Shown in pieces: positions 25,284-35,061 of a stretch of DNA of 64,000 nucleotides. The notes under the pieces were generated by a model, which was not told the origin of the DNA, ran no database searches, and was given only the letters and a program-made list of their open reading frames with translations. A program made the translations under genes and the position numbers. Source of the stretch: Ureibacillus sp. FSL W7-1570 (GTDB lineage: Bacteria > Bacillota > Bacilli > Bacillales_A > Planococcaceae); the NCBI RefSeq assembly GCF_038593265.1, contig NZ_CP151979.1:2122001-2186000 (forward strand). The letters run 5' to 3'. The first letter of the stretch is position 1. Every line of letters starts with the position of its first letter.

Positions 25284-26252
25284 TTGAAGAATAAAATTCT
25301 CATTGGGGCACTACTATGCTTTATAGCAGCTGTTTCATGGGGAGCCATGTTTCCGGTGGCCCATTCCGCCTTCCGATTTATCGATCCTTTTTACTTCACC
25401 ATTTTCCGTTATGGAACCGTCACTATCATTCTCGCTGGAATTTTGTATTGGCGGGAAGGGAGAAAGGCCTTTCGTTTAGAAGGGAAAGGTTTGCCTCTCT
25501 GGTTTTACGGCACAATGGCCTTTACCGTTTATAATTTATTTATTTTCTTGGGGCAAGATTTGCTGGGGCAATCCGGTGTGATGGCCGCTTCCATTATGGA
25601 ATCCCTCATGCCTATGATTTCCATTGTTATTGCGTGGATTTTCCTTAAGCATCGGCCGCTGTCTTTTACATTGGTTTGTGTTCTTTTTTCTTTTGCCGGT
25701 GCTTGTTTCGTCATTACGAAGGGAGATATTCAGTCATTTTTCAGAGCGGCTGATAGTATCATTCCGGTTTTTCTGTTATTAATAGCAGTCATTAGCTGGG
25801 TCATTTACACAATCGGCGGGAGTCGATTTGATGGATGGTCTCCGTTGCGTTATTCCACTTTAAGCTGTTTGCTTGGAACATTGACAGCATTCATTATCAC
25901 AATTGGGGCAACGCTTTTTGGGGTTGTATCGTTTCCTGTGAAGAACGATTTAGTTGAAGTTGTGCCCCATTTGCTCTTTATGATTATCTTTCCCGGGGTT
26001 ATTGCGTTACTCGGTTGGAATATTGGAGTCAGTTTATTATCCCCGTTAAATGGGTTGCTCTTTATCAATTTTGTTCCGGTAACAACCTTATTCATTTCCC
26101 TCATACAAGGTTATGCCTTAACCATTTTTGAGACAATCGGAACCATTTTCATCATTTCCGCCCTCATCTCGAACAATATTTTTCTGAGATTTGTAGAAAA
26201 GAGAAAATCCAATGTTCAAAAGAGCCAAACTTTCCAAGAAAGGCCTTTATAA
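25284..26252 (+). CDS. EamA/DMT-family transporter
   Basis: A 322-residue drug/metabolite-type transporter with ten hydrophobic segments in two EamA repeats (about residues 8-140 and 155-290). AAVSWGAMFPVAHSAFRFIDP at the N-terminus and IMESLMPMISIVIAWIFLKHRP at the end of the first repeat are typical. It probably exports amino acids or related metabolites. TTG start with AAAGGGG about 10 bases upstream. Its divergent LysR neighbour is the likely regulator. Confidence 0.88.
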   Translation: MKNKILIGALLCFIAAVSWGAMFPVAHSAFRFIDPFYFTIFRYGTVTIILAGILYWREGRKAFRLEGKGLPLWFYGTMAFTVYNLFIFLGQDLLGQSGVMAASIMESLMPMISIVIAWIFLKHRPLSFTLVCVLFSFAGACFVITKGDIQSFFRAADSIIPVFLLLIAVISWVIYTIGGSRFDGWSPLRYSTLSCLLGTLTAFIITIGATLFGVVSFPVKNDLVEVVPHLLFMIIFPGVIALLGWNIGVSLLSPLNGLLFINFVPVTTLFISLIQGYALTIFETIGTIFIISALISNNIFLRFVEKRKSNVQKSQTFQERPL

Positions 26253-26269
26253 ATGAGGCAAAATCAGTA

Positions 26270-26301
26270 AATGATTATCCAATCCCCGTTGGATAATCAT
26301 T
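26270..26301. terminator. Terminator between the EamA gene and hemAT
   Basis: A perfect 13-bp stem (AATGATTATCCAA / TTGGATAATCATT) with a 6-base loop lies between convergent genes. Confidence 0.8.
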
Positions 26302-26341
26302 ATTGTGTATAAATACTAAAATCCGTTTATTCCTGAAAGTA

Positions 26342-27667
26342 TTAGAGGTTCACTGTTTTTTCATACAATTCTTTTGCTTGATTTGCGACATCGGAAGTAT
26401 AATGTTTAATTTTTTCAATCGTTTCCACAAGATTTTCAATATCTTTTCCGACGACTTCAATTTTATTTTTGCTATCCTGCAGCGATACTTCGATTTGATA
26501 GAAGGTATCTTTTACTTTTACACCGCTTTCCAAGCCGGATGTGACTGTATCCCGGATCATGGAAGTTGTAGAGACTGTATCTTTCGTAATTTTGGATGTA
26601 CTTTCAATAATTTCCGTAATTTGTTTAACCGATTCTTTGGATTGGTTCGCCAGTTTGCGCACTTCTTCCGCAACGACAGCAAACCCTTTTCCGTGTTCTC
26701 CTGCCCTCGCCGCCTCAATAGCCGCGTTTAACGCAAGGAGATTTGTTTGATCAGCAATTTGAGTGACAAGAGAGATAATGTTGTTGATTTTGTCCGATGC
26801 TTTTTGTTGTTCCAGTACAAGAGTTTCCATTTCTTTTGTCTTTTCAGAAATGGAGTTTATTTTCTCTTTCAATTCTTCCATTAATATATTGCCGCTGTTT
26901 GTATTCTTCTCCATTTCTCTGACATCATGGATATAGCTTTCGGTATCGTTCTTAATTTCATTCGAATAATGAATAATCTCTTTAATGGAATTTGTCGTCT
27001 CTTCAGAAAGGTGCGCCAAATTTTTTGTGATGAGGGATAAATTGTTTTTCAATTCCCCTTTCACTTTTTCGTGCTGAATATGTATATGTTCCCTTTTTTC
27101 TTTTTCATACTCTTCCAGAACAATTTGTGTTTCAAAGTTGATCAGTTTTGTACACAGGAGAGTGGCTTTTTCGATGCTTTCCCTTGACCAATCACTCCGG
27201 CTAATAATATTAATGAAGGAATTCAATATATTTTGAAAGGCGCCGATGTACCATTTTGGAATTAATCCGATTTTCAAATGCGCTTGTGCGATTCTTATCC
27301 TTTTTTCAATAAATGCTTTATCTATTTTTCCGGAAAACATCTCTAAAATATGTATTTTCAAAGTCTTTTTCAACCGTTCAACAGAACTGTGTTTATTGAT
27401 GATTTCATTCAGAACTGGAATGGAAGTGAGATCCCCATAGAATGCGTTTACGATTTCTTCAATATTTTTTTCAATATACGGTTTTAGGCAAGCTAATAAT
27501 TGTAAATCGTTCTCCGTCAAATTAATCAATTTTAATTGTTTGGGTATATCAGAATCACCGTTTACATTCATTCTTTTCTCTTGAAGACCCACCGCTTCCG
27601 CCCATTTTGGCTCATCTTGGCTTGCTTTAATTTTGCCGTTTTTGCTGAAACTTTTAAATAACACCAT
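26342..27667 (-). CDS. hemAT: Globin-coupled aerotaxis transducer HemAT
   Basis: A 441-residue soluble chemoreceptor that senses oxygen. The N-terminal globin domain (about residues 30-190) has the proximal haem His in [20 protein letters not shown]. The C-terminal signalling domain has the chemoreceptor hairpin [21 protein letters not shown]. Length is close to B. subtilis HemAT (432). ATG 27667 follows GGGAGGG by about 7 bases. A weak sigma-D-like -10 (GCCGAAAG, 27729-27722 on the minus strand) lies upstream with a poor -35. The 290 bp upstream are AT-rich and hold nothing else clear. No chemotaxis genes are nearby. Confidence 0.92.
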   Translation of the reverse strand: MVLFKSFSKNGKIKASQDEPKWAEAVGLQEKRMNVNGDSDIPKQLKLINLTENDLQLLACLKPYIEKNIEEIVNAFYGDLTSIPVLNEIINKHSSVERLKKTLKIHILEMFSGKIDKAFIEKRIRIAQAHLKIGLIPKWYIGAFQNILNSFINIISRSDWSRESIEKATLLCTKLINFETQIVLEEYEKEKREHIHIQHEKVKGELKNNLSLITKNLAHLSEETTNSIKEIIHYSNEIKNDTESYIHDVREMEKNTNSGNILMEELKEKINSISEKTKEMETLVLEQQKASDKINNIISLVTQIADQTNLLALNAAIEAARAGEHGKGFAVVAEEVRKLANQSKESVKQITEIIESTSKITKDTVSTTSMIRDTVTSGLESGVKVKDTFYQIEVSLQDSKNKIEVVGKDIENLVETIEKIKHYTSDVANQAKELYEKTVNL

Positions 27668-27959
27668 TTTTATCCCTCCCATATAACCGAAACCCAAAAT
27701 AAGACTTATTTCCTAGTGAATCTTTCGGCAAATTTTCAAAAATTAAAAAACCAATTATATTAATAGTTCTTTTGCACCATTAATTTTATTTAAAAAAATT
27801 GAACCGCTACAATATTAACTATTATTATAAATCATTTTTCTTATTTTGTGTAAATTTTCGGAAGTTGAAAATTAAAATATTTTTTTATTTTTCTAATATA
27901 CATGGGAATAATTTATCATTTGTGGATAAACTTTTATACTTTTTTACCCCTCAATCCCG

Positions 27960-28793
27960 TTATTTTAAAAAAGCTTCCTGTTTGGATACGCGAATCATTT
28001 CACTTGGAAAGAATTGTTTGAAATAATTTTCCACTTTGACATGTAAGTTCTGTTGGTACCATTCCGAAAATTGATTTTCTGAAAAGAGTTGAGGCATTTT
28101 TAAACGGGCAGAACGTTTTCCTGCCGCTCCATCACCAATCGTCAATGTATCTATCCATATATAATCGGCAATGCCATCAAGTTTTTTGGGAAACCCGGGA
28201 GTGAATGGCAACACCGGGGAAATGGCCGCTTGTGTTGTAACTTGGGCAAGGTGCAATTTTTCCAGCGTTTCAATCCGTTTTTTTATGCTTGGGGCGAAAG
28301 GGGCAAAAACCCGTTTGACATCCTCCCGATCCGTTTCAACGGTCATGGATACGATCAATTTGCATTGTTCTTTCAGTTGGACAAGCAGATCTATATCCCT
28401 TTCAATTAAAGGGCCCCTTGTTTGAATGACAAGGAGATCCGGGGGATTTTGGAGCATTTCTTCCAATATCCCCCTTGTGATGCACGCCTTTCTTTCAATC
28501 GGCTGATATGGATCCGTTGCGGAAGACATATAAAGATTGATGGGACGTTCTTTTTTTCGAAGTTTTATGATTTCTTTCCGGTAAACTTCCCGCGCATTCA
28601 TTTTGATATCCACCCATTCGCCCCATGAAATTCCTTTAAACTTTTGAATCGGCAATTCGCGGACATAACAATAGCGGCAAGCAAAAGCGCAGCCGCCATA
28701 AGGATTCAATGAATGGGTAAATCCGATATCCAGATACCCAGACGCTTCCGTCAGTATTGATTTTGAAAGAATCTCTTTATATTGGATGGCCAT
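27960..28793 (-). CDS. Radical SAM protein, spore-photoproduct-lyase-like (Rv2578c type)
   Basis: A 277-residue radical SAM enzyme with CAFACRYCY (CxxxCxxC binding a 4Fe-4S cluster, about residues 35-43). It is preceded by NPYGGC and followed by MSSATDPYQPIE, a pattern shared with the SplB-like/Rv2578c family. These proteins are often annotated as SPL-family radical SAM, but the C-terminal cysteine of true spore photoproduct lyase is not evident here. The reaction is unknown. ATG 28793 has AAAGGAG 8-9 bases upstream, better than longer in-frame starts. Confidence 0.85.
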   Translation of the reverse strand: MAIQYKEILSKSILTEASGYLDIGFTHSLNPYGGCAFACRYCYVRELPIQKFKGISWGEWVDIKMNAREVYRKEIIKLRKKERPINLYMSSATDPYQPIERKACITRGILEEMLQNPPDLLVIQTRGPLIERDIDLLVQLKEQCKLIVSMTVETDREDVKRVFAPFAPSIKKRIETLEKLHLAQVTTQAAISPVLPFTPGFPKKLDGIADYIWIDTLTIGDGAAGKRSARLKMPQLFSENQFSEWYQQNLHVKVENYFKQFFPSEMIRVSKQEAFLK

Positions 28794-28974
28794 ATCATCT
28801 TCTCCTTTAAAAACTTGTTTTTGAAAGTGTTGAGAGACTTTCTGGAAATGCGGCAATTACCGTGAAAACAGGGGCAAGAAAATAGACCATATACCGATGA
28901 TTGCATCTGGCACATCATCCCTTCCTGCAAACAATAGGACAGGGGAAAATCTCCCACATATGATTGGTGCGAGG

Positions 28975-29535
28975 TTATACCCTCAACAACCCGCGAAATC
29001 CTCTGGAACTGTAATAAGAATCCGCTCCATTGTGATAAACAAAAACATGGCCATAACGACAGTCACAAAACAATGCCCCGCCCCGCTGGCGGATATCCTC
29101 CGGCGTCAAAATCCAACTGGATGTTTTGGTGTCGAAAGGCTCCAATTTTTGCAGTTCGCGGTATTGTGCTTCCGTCAACATCTCAATGCCCATTTCTTTT
29201 GCCAAATCCATCGCGCTGTTTTCAGGCTTGTGTTTTTTTCTCGACTCCAATGCTTCACGGTCATAACAAAGGCTTCTGCGCCCTTTGGGACTTTCTTTGG
29301 AGCAATCGCAAAACAGATATTCTTCTGTCTTTTCATCATATCCTATTACATCAGGTTCCCCTTCAGTTATTTCCATTTTATATAAAGACCCAAGCTTATC
29401 CGGATTCGCTTCCAGTTTCTCCTGAATCGGTCCCCAATCCAATCCTTCATGGCGATGCATATTTTTTTCAAAGCGCTCCTTCAGTATGCCAATTAACTCT
29501 TCCTGTTGCGCTTTTGTTAAAATCTGTTGATCCAT
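28975..29535 (-). CDS. DUF4256 protein
   Basis: A 186-residue protein of the DUF4256 family (EGLDWGPIQEKLEANPDKL, then SWILTPEDIRQRGGALF and HVFVYHNGADSYYSSRGFR). Two CDC-type cysteine pairs (LFCDC twice) could bind metal. No membrane segment. Function unknown. GAGGGAG precedes the ATG. Confidence 0.8.
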   Translation of the reverse strand: MDQQILTKAQQEELIGILKERFEKNMHRHEGLDWGPIQEKLEANPDKLGSLYKMEITEGEPDVIGYDEKTEEYLFCDCSKESPKGRRSLCYDREALESRKKHKPENSAMDLAKEMGIEMLTEAQYRELQKLEPFDTKTSSWILTPEDIRQRGGALFCDCRYGHVFVYHNGADSYYSSRGFRGLLRV

Positions 29536-29623
29536 CCATCATTTCTCCCTCATTGTTATATTTCCGTATTATTGTACCCTCTTTACAGACGTATAATCTT
29601 TTTACCGTTGCGGGACACACAAA

Positions 29624-29657
29624 AAACACCATTTTGAATTGAATCCAAATGGTGTTT
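29624..29657 (-). terminator. Terminator of the 191-residue membrane protein gene
   Basis: AAACACCATTT / AAATGGTGTTT, 11-bp stem, followed on the minus strand by TTTGTGTG to give a T-run. Confidence 0.8.
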
Positions 29658-29674
29658 CTTGATTTTCCAATTTT

Positions 29675-30250
29675 TTATATACCTGAAAAAATATAATGAA
29701 TCGTAAATACAATCAATAATGTTACAACTGCAATTCCCACTGCGGCAGCAATAAGGGTGGACTTCCAAGTATACCCTTTTAAATCTTCCTTTGTTGAATG
29801 ATCGATTTTCCGGTTATGAAACAGCATCAAGAGATTGACCATTCCCAAAGTCAAAATGGAGATGACCCCCATAAAAAAGGTATCCGGTTGAATATTTTCT
29901 ATGGAACTGTTATTCCAGGAAGAGAATGATGACGCCAATAAATTGCATCCGATGATAAAATAGCACACAATGACTGCTTTTCTTTGCTTATACCATCCGT
30001 CTCCCAACTTTTCTCTTTCATATGCGGCCACTTTTTCAAAGAGCGGAATGATCGACTTTGGAGAATCCTTCTTTACCAACGCAACCACAGCATAAATAAA
30101 AGAGAATATAGCGAAAGCCAAGGTGAAATAAGCAAAGCTGCCAGGGGCAAAACGAATGATGGCAGAAAAGAGGAGTAAAACGGTTATCATGGCTCCATTT
30201 ACAACTGCCAACTGCTTGATTCGCAAATGTTTTATTTCATTTCGATCCAT
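29675..30250 (-). CDS. Hypothetical membrane protein
   Basis: A 191-residue protein with four to five hydrophobic segments (about residues 14-34, 38-58, 92-112, 125-143, 168-188) and no recognised family. A charged cytosolic stretch lies between the second and third segments. GGGGGGAG precedes the ATG. Monocistronic, divergent from mscL, with a strong terminator behind it. Confidence 0.7.
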   Translation of the reverse strand: MDRNEIKHLRIKQLAVVNGAMITVLLLFSAIIRFAPGSFAYFTLAFAIFSFIYAVVALVKKDSPKSIIPLFEKVAAYEREKLGDGWYKQRKAVIVCYFIIGCNLLASSFSSWNNSSIENIQPDTFFMGVISILTLGMVNLLMLFHNRKIDHSTKEDLKGYTWKSTLIAAAVGIAVVTLLIVFTIHYIFSGI

Positions 30251-30401
30251 TTTCTCCCCCCACTGTTTTTAAAACTCCTGGTTCAGGAAAACATTTCTAT
30301 ATATATTATATGCTTCCTGCCCCTTCAAAAAACTACTAAACGGTTTACATCATGACAAAACAGGGAATATTTTAACATCATGGAAATATTGGAGGATTTA
30401 T

Positions 30402-30797
30402 ATGTGGAAAGAATTTAAAGAATTTGCCATGAAGGGGAATGTCATCTATCTTGCCGTAGCCGTTGTGATCGGGGCCGCTTTTGGCAAAATTGTTTCTTCA
30501 TTGGTGGACAACATCATCATGCCACTTGTCGGGGTTCTTACCGGGGGAATCGATTTTACCAAATCATTTATTTGGCGAGTAGGGGATGCAACGGTTTCCT
30601 TTGGCGTATTTTTGCAAAGCGTCATCGACTTTTTGATTATCTCCTTTGCCATTTTTCTATTTATTCGCATGTTGAATAAGCTGACAAAGAAGAAAAAAGA
30701 AGAAGTGGTGGAGGAAGCTGCTCCTGAGCTGGATACGAAGGAAGAGCTGTTAAGGGAAATCCGTGACTTGTTGAGAGCACAAAATACGAATAAATAA
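30402..30797 (+). CDS. mscL: Large-conductance mechanosensitive channel MscL
   Basis: A 131-residue channel with the family's N-terminal amphipathic helix ([20 protein letters not shown]), two membrane helices (about residues 14-45 and 68-92) and an acidic C-terminal bundle. Homopentamers open under membrane tension to release solutes during hypo-osmotic shock. GGAGG precedes the ATG by 6 bases. Single-gene unit with its own terminator. Confidence 0.96.
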   Translation: MWKEFKEFAMKGNVIYLAVAVVIGAAFGKIVSSLVDNIIMPLVGVLTGGIDFTKSFIWRVGDATVSFGVFLQSVIDFLIISFAIFLFIRMLNKLTKKKKEEVVEEAAPELDTKEELLREIRDLLRAQNTNK

Positions 30798-30802
30798 AGC
30801 GG

Positions 30803-30830
30803 AAAGTGAAGGAAACCTCTTCACTTTTTT
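30803..30830. terminator. Terminator after mscL
   Basis: AAAGTGAAG / CTTCACTTT with a 7-base loop and T-tail; it overlaps the end of the convergent gene. Confidence 0.8.
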
Positions 30831-31342
30831 AACCGTTCGAAGTCTTTACTTAAACTCGCCCTTTTTAACTTTTTGTGCCTGAATAAATACTGTATATCCG
30901 ATTGATTGTCATAAGAAAGTTGTATATGAAAATAATTAATATATTCAAGTATGGCAAAAATGAAAACAAAAGCCGAAAGCGTCAGACCCTCTGCCGGCAG
31001 CAACGGGTACCATCTGAAAATGTCCAAAACAAAAACGAATGGCGTGACAATGATAAGAACAATATTCATCTTCTGCAGTTTCTTCATCCGCAGTACCACT
31101 TTTATTGGTGTGACAGGTGTATTCTCTTTTTTTAACTGCTTCCATTTGGAAAACCAATACATGCTCCCTTGCACTAAAAGGAATTCCAGAAAAATAAATG
31201 ACAGCCAAAAGGAAGCAAGAGAATATATCCTGTATTGGGGATAGGCTTCATTCCACAACCAACTCACAATAATAAAACATATGACGGCGGCCAGCTCCCC
31301 CGTATAAAGGTATGCAAACCGCTTTTCGATACGTTTTCTCAA
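30821..31342 (-). CDS. Hypothetical four-helix membrane protein
   Basis: A 173-residue protein with four predicted membrane segments (about residues 14-31, 40-60, 91-110, 117-137) and a basic C-terminal tail RHKKLKRASLSKDFERLKK. Not recognised. The TTG start follows GTGGGA by about 9 bases. It is divergent from the LysE-family gene. Confidence 0.68.
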   Translation of the reverse strand: MRKRIEKRFAYLYTGELAAVICFIIVSWLWNEAYPQYRIYSLASFWLSFIFLEFLLVQGSMYWFSKWKQLKKENTPVTPIKVVLRMKKLQKMNIVLIIVTPFVFVLDIFRWYPLLPAEGLTLSAFVFIFAILEYINYFHIQLSYDNQSDIQYLFRHKKLKRASLSKDFERLKK

Positions 31343-31449
31343 TTCATTTTCCCACTCTCTGAAATATTTTATATATTCCTTAATTAAACAATATCAATTT
31401 TTTATCTATGTTAAAATATAAAAAATTTGTACTAAGGGGGTTTAGATCA

Positions 31450-32073
31450 TTGGAGCTGCTTACGGTCTTATCTTTTTTGAGCGTAGCCGCCATTCTTACC
31501 ATTATGCCGGGGCCGGATAATATGTTCACATTGGCGCAAAGCATGGCAAAGGGGAAAAAAGCAGGCATTTATACGACGCTCGGCCTATGCACAGGGCTAA
31601 TCGTACATATTGGCGCCGCAACCGCCGGAATCGCGGCCGTTGTTTATCATTCCGCCATCGCGTTTAACGCCGTAAAATATGCAGGAGCTGCTTATTTATT
31701 ATATTTGGCTTATAAATCCTTTATGGATAAAAGTTCCGGCATAAACTTAGGAAGTGCGGATTCCTTGGATTACAAATCGTTATATCAAAAAGGAATCATC
31801 ATGAATCTGTTAAATCCGAAAGTTTCTTTGTTCTTTTTGGCTTTATTCCCGCAATTTATCAATTATGAGGCCGGGTACGTTTCCCTTCAAATGGTCTTAT
31901 TGGGGATTGTATTTATCATTCAAACAATCCTTATTTTTGGCTTAATCAGCGTCTTTGCAGGCAAGGTGGGAGAATTCCTGCGCAAAAATCCGATGATTTC
32001 CAAAAAAATGAACTATCTGCAAGGATCCATTTTTACATTGATTGGGCTGAAAATCGCTTTTACGGAAAAATAA
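31450..32073 (+). CDS. LysE-family amino-acid exporter
   Basis: A 207-residue exporter of the LysE/RhtB family with six hydrophobic segments. The N-terminal signature ILTIMPGPDNMFTLAQSMAKG and the mid-protein GIIMNLLNPKVSLFFLALFPQF are diagnostic. Substrates in the family are lysine, homoserine, threonine and others; which applies here is unknown. TTG 31450 follows AAGGGGG by about 10 bases; a longer ATG-started frame from 31408 crosses that ribosome site. Confidence 0.88.
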   Translation: MELLTVLSFLSVAAILTIMPGPDNMFTLAQSMAKGKKAGIYTTLGLCTGLIVHIGAATAGIAAVVYHSAIAFNAVKYAGAAYLLYLAYKSFMDKSSGINLGSADSLDYKSLYQKGIIMNLLNPKVSLFFLALFPQFINYEAGYVSLQMVLLGIVFIIQTILIFGLISVFAGKVGEFLRKNPMISKKMNYLQGSIFTLIGLKIAFTEK

Positions 32074-32077
32074 CAAT

Positions 32078-32102
32078 GTGGCATAACATCATGTTATGCC
32101 AC
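32078..32102. terminator. Stem-loop after the LysE-family gene
   Basis: GTGGCATAACAT and ATGTTATGCCAC form a near-perfect inverted repeat between convergent genes; no strong T-run follows. Confidence 0.5.
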
Positions 32103-32116
32103 TACAACCACTCTCC

Positions 32117-32986
32117 CTATTTCTCCTTTTTCTTTACTGCAAACCAAATCTCGCTATATACATTGTTCATATCACTTAAATCGCCTGTAAAGGAAATATT
32201 GGGTGCTTCCACTAATTCATAATCCGATGAAGGTAGCCATTCTGAAGCAATTTTTGCCCAAGTTTCTTGCATGACGTTTGGGAATGGGCCTTTTGATGAA
32301 AAAATCGCCCAAGTAAGTGCAGGCACTTTTACGACATCAAATTCTTCAAAATCCACATCTTTTGTAGTTAAGTAGCCGATCATATGATCAAGACTCCCTT
32401 TTTCCTCCATACATCCATCATCAAAATTAAAAGATGCGTTTACGACTTGAAATGGTTCCATATCAGCATAGCTTCGTAACTTTTCCCTTTGTTCTGGGGT
32501 AATGCTCTTTGCTAATTCCACGATTTCTTGATTAATTCCTTTAAATTGAATGGGAACTCTTTTTTTCTTTCCTACAATTTTAAAGGATTCCTTTTTCTCG
32601 ATTCGATAGTCCATATCGATTCCTCCCTTTATGGTTAATTGGAAGGAGAGCTTCGGAAATGCTTTCAGCTTCGTTGACTTTCTTACTTCTGACGGGCTAA
32701 TACCTGACCATTCTTTAAAAGCACGGGAAAATCCGTCTACCGATTCATACCCATATTTAAATGCGGCTTCTGTGACACTCATTCCCTCATTTTGCAAATC
32801 AAAGGTAGCGTTAGATAATCTCCTATTTCGAATATATTCACCTAAAGTCATTCCTGAAAGAAATGAAAAAATTCGTCTAAAATGATAAATCGAAGTCCCT
32901 GTAATTTTCTCAATTTCCTTTTCATCGATTTCGTCATTTAAGTGGGCTTCAATATATTCCAACGCCTCATTAAGACTTTTCAGCAT
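32117..32986 (-). CDS. AraC-family regulator with GyrI-like effector domain
   Basis: A 289-residue regulator: N-terminal AraC double helix-turn-helix (residues 1-105, with GTSIYHFRRIFSFLSGMTLGEYI and the second helix pair near YGYESVDGFSRAFKEWSG). The C-terminal GyrI-like effector-binding domain covers about residues 125-288. Such proteins sense small hydrophobic or cationic molecules. AAGGAGG precedes the ATG. No obvious target operon is adjacent. Confidence 0.88.
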   Translation of the reverse strand: MLKSLNEALEYIEAHLNDEIDEKEIEKITGTSIYHFRRIFSFLSGMTLGEYIRNRRLSNATFDLQNEGMSVTEAAFKYGYESVDGFSRAFKEWSGISPSEVRKSTKLKAFPKLSFQLTIKGGIDMDYRIEKKESFKIVGKKKRVPIQFKGINQEIVELAKSITPEQREKLRSYADMEPFQVVNASFNFDDGCMEEKGSLDHMIGYLTTKDVDFEEFDVVKVPALTWAIFSSKGPFPNVMQETWAKIASEWLPSSDYELVEAPNISFTGDLSDMNNVYSEIWFAVKKKEK

Positions 32987-33175
32987 TTTCCTTCCTCCTT
33001 CAGTTCATAGTTTAGTATCTGACTCATTTTCTTACCCGATATTCTTAGAATGACTTTTATCGGAATAATGGTGAAAATGAACTGGATTCGAACCACGAAT
33101 TAACCAAAACTTTTTCAGATCATAACCTATATTGTTAGTTATGGAAATGAATTTACTTTGTTCTGGAGGTATCGC

Positions 33176-33667
33176 ATGACCAATTTTTTATCTTTCAGCG
33201 GGGCCGTTACGGCAATCAGTGATTTTTTCACGGGGCAAAGGGGCGAAATGGAAGGTTGCAATAAATTGTTTACAGTGGAAGATGAATCCGGTTCAATCGT
33301 CAATTTTGTCGTCACCCCTTCAACATACTTCATCAACCAAGAAACAGTCATGATTGGAGACAAAGTGACGGGATACTATAATGGCGATTTGCCGGCCATT
33401 CTCATCTATCCACCCCAATATCAAGCCCTTGTGATAGTGAAAGAATATCCGGACCGGAATGTGAAAGTCAGCTATTTCGATCATCAATTGTTAAGCAGCG
33501 ATGGGCAATTGCAATTACATTTATCTCCTTTCACCCCCATTTTGATGAGTAATGGGCAACTCTTTTCAAAATATCCTGGAAACCGGGATTTAGTCGTTAT
33601 TTATGGACCAACAACCCGCAGCATTCCTGCCCAAACCACACCATTTCGGATCATCGTTTTATGTTGA
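33176..33667 (+). CDS. Conserved hypothetical beta-rich protein
   Basis: A 163-residue protein without signal peptide or membrane helix, rich in predicted strands. It begins MTNFLSFSGAVTAISDF and contains CNKLFTVEDESGSIVNF and PTTRSIPAQTTPF, repeats of short beta units that suggest an OB-like or double-barrel fold. Comparable unnamed proteins exist in other bacilli; no function is known to me. ATG 33176 is chosen because GGAGG lies 6 bases upstream; an earlier ATG at 33158 overlaps that site. Confidence 0.72.
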   Translation: MTNFLSFSGAVTAISDFFTGQRGEMEGCNKLFTVEDESGSIVNFVVTPSTYFINQETVMIGDKVTGYYNGDLPAILIYPPQYQALVIVKEYPDRNVKVSYFDHQLLSSDGQLQLHLSPFTPILMSNGQLFSKYPGNRDLVVIYGPTTRSIPAQTTPFRIIVLC

Positions 33668-33700
33668 TTCGCAAAAAATATCCTGTATTTTTCCAATTAA

Positions 33701-33740
33701 AAACCCGTTTTGAAAAGGCTTTATATTTCAAAGCGGGTTT
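33701..33740 (+). terminator. Terminator after the beta-rich protein gene
   Basis: AAACCCGTTTTGAAA / TTTCAAAGCGGGTTT, a 15-bp stem with one wobble, then TTATTATTT. Confidence 0.85.
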
Positions 33741-33773
33741 TTATTATTTGTCGGGTTTGATTTCAAGGGAATA

Positions 33774-33899
33774 TTGTTGATTGCTTTTTTCTTCAGATGG
33801 TTGAGACTTCTCCGTATCAATAGTGAGATTCAAATTGAACAAAATAAAGAAATCATTGCTTTGCTAAAAGATATTGCAGAAAAGAATAAAGGAAGTTAA
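33774..33899 (+). CDS. Possible small membrane-anchored protein (41 residues)
   Basis: A TTG-started frame preceded by AAGGG at 5-6 bases. The product has a short hydrophobic N-terminus (LLIAFFFRWLRLL) followed by an amphipathic coiled-coil-like helix (QIEQNKEIIALLKDIAEK). This is the architecture of small DUF4083-like proteins. A terminator follows directly. It could equally be the remnant of a longer gene, because the hydrophobic part is short for a membrane helix. Confidence 0.42.
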   Translation: MLIAFFFRWLRLLRINSEIQIEQNKEIIALLKDIAEKNKGS

Positions 33900-33900
33900 A

Positions 33901-33929
33901 AAAGTGGGTTTGATTTCCAAATCCACTTT
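33901..33929. terminator. Terminator between the 41-residue frame and paiA
   Basis: AAAGTGGGTTTG / CAAATCCACTTT with one wobble and a 5-base loop. Confidence 0.7.
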
Positions 33930-33980
33930 GAAAGCTTCCCAAAATACGAGGATTCCCCAAAATTATTCCTTTCCTCCACT

Positions 33981-34514
<534 letters not shown>

Positions 34515-34519
34515 TTACA

Positions 34520-34972
34520 TCAATAATTTCGTTTATTCCCTTTTTTGACATACTCCCAATCTTTTTCCACATTTTTTCTTACCCGTTGCAAAAGATGGAA
34601 CAATGCTTCCACTTCTGATTCAGAAAGTCCTTTTAAAGCCACGGCGTTGGAATGATCGTGTTCTCTTTTAAGCAATGGATAAATGCTTTTTCCTTTTTCA
34701 GTTGGGTATAATTTTTTAATTTTTTTGTTGTTTGCATCGCCGCGCTTTTCAATAAAACCATTTAATTCCAGCTTCTTAATGGCGCGGGAGGCAGTAGTCC
34801 GGTCCACTTTTATCATTTCCGCTAGCTTTTCTTGAATGATGCCCGGATTTTCGCATATTCGAACAAGATATAAGTACTGTCCTTTTGTTAAATCAAATTC
34901 TTTAAATTCGATATTGCTGATAGAATCCAACGCTCTTGCAATCATGCCAATTTCTCGAAGAACTTCTTTCAT
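34520..34972 (-). CDS. MarR-family transcriptional regulator
   Basis: A 150-residue winged-helix regulator: DNA-binding segment around residues 30-95 (GIIQEKLAEMIKVDRTTASRAIKKLELNGFIEKR) flanked by dimerisation helices. ATG 34972 has AGAAGGG 6 bases upstream. It probably autoregulates and controls paiA, which follows after 17 bp. Its upstream region runs into the minisatellite at 35.06 kb within 90 bp. Confidence 0.9.
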   Translation of the reverse strand: MKEVLREIGMIARALDSISNIEFKEFDLTKGQYLYLVRICENPGIIQEKLAEMIKVDRTTASRAIKKLELNGFIEKRGDANNKKIKKLYPTEKGKSIYPLLKREHDHSNAVALKGLSESEVEALFHLLQRVRKNVEKDWEYVKKGNKRNY

Positions 34973-35061
34973 TGTAAACCCTTCTTTTTGTTGCAAATGC
35001 AATATTTTATAAAGATTTTATTTGATTTTTGTTGTATTTGCAATATTTTTTCAATACAAGG

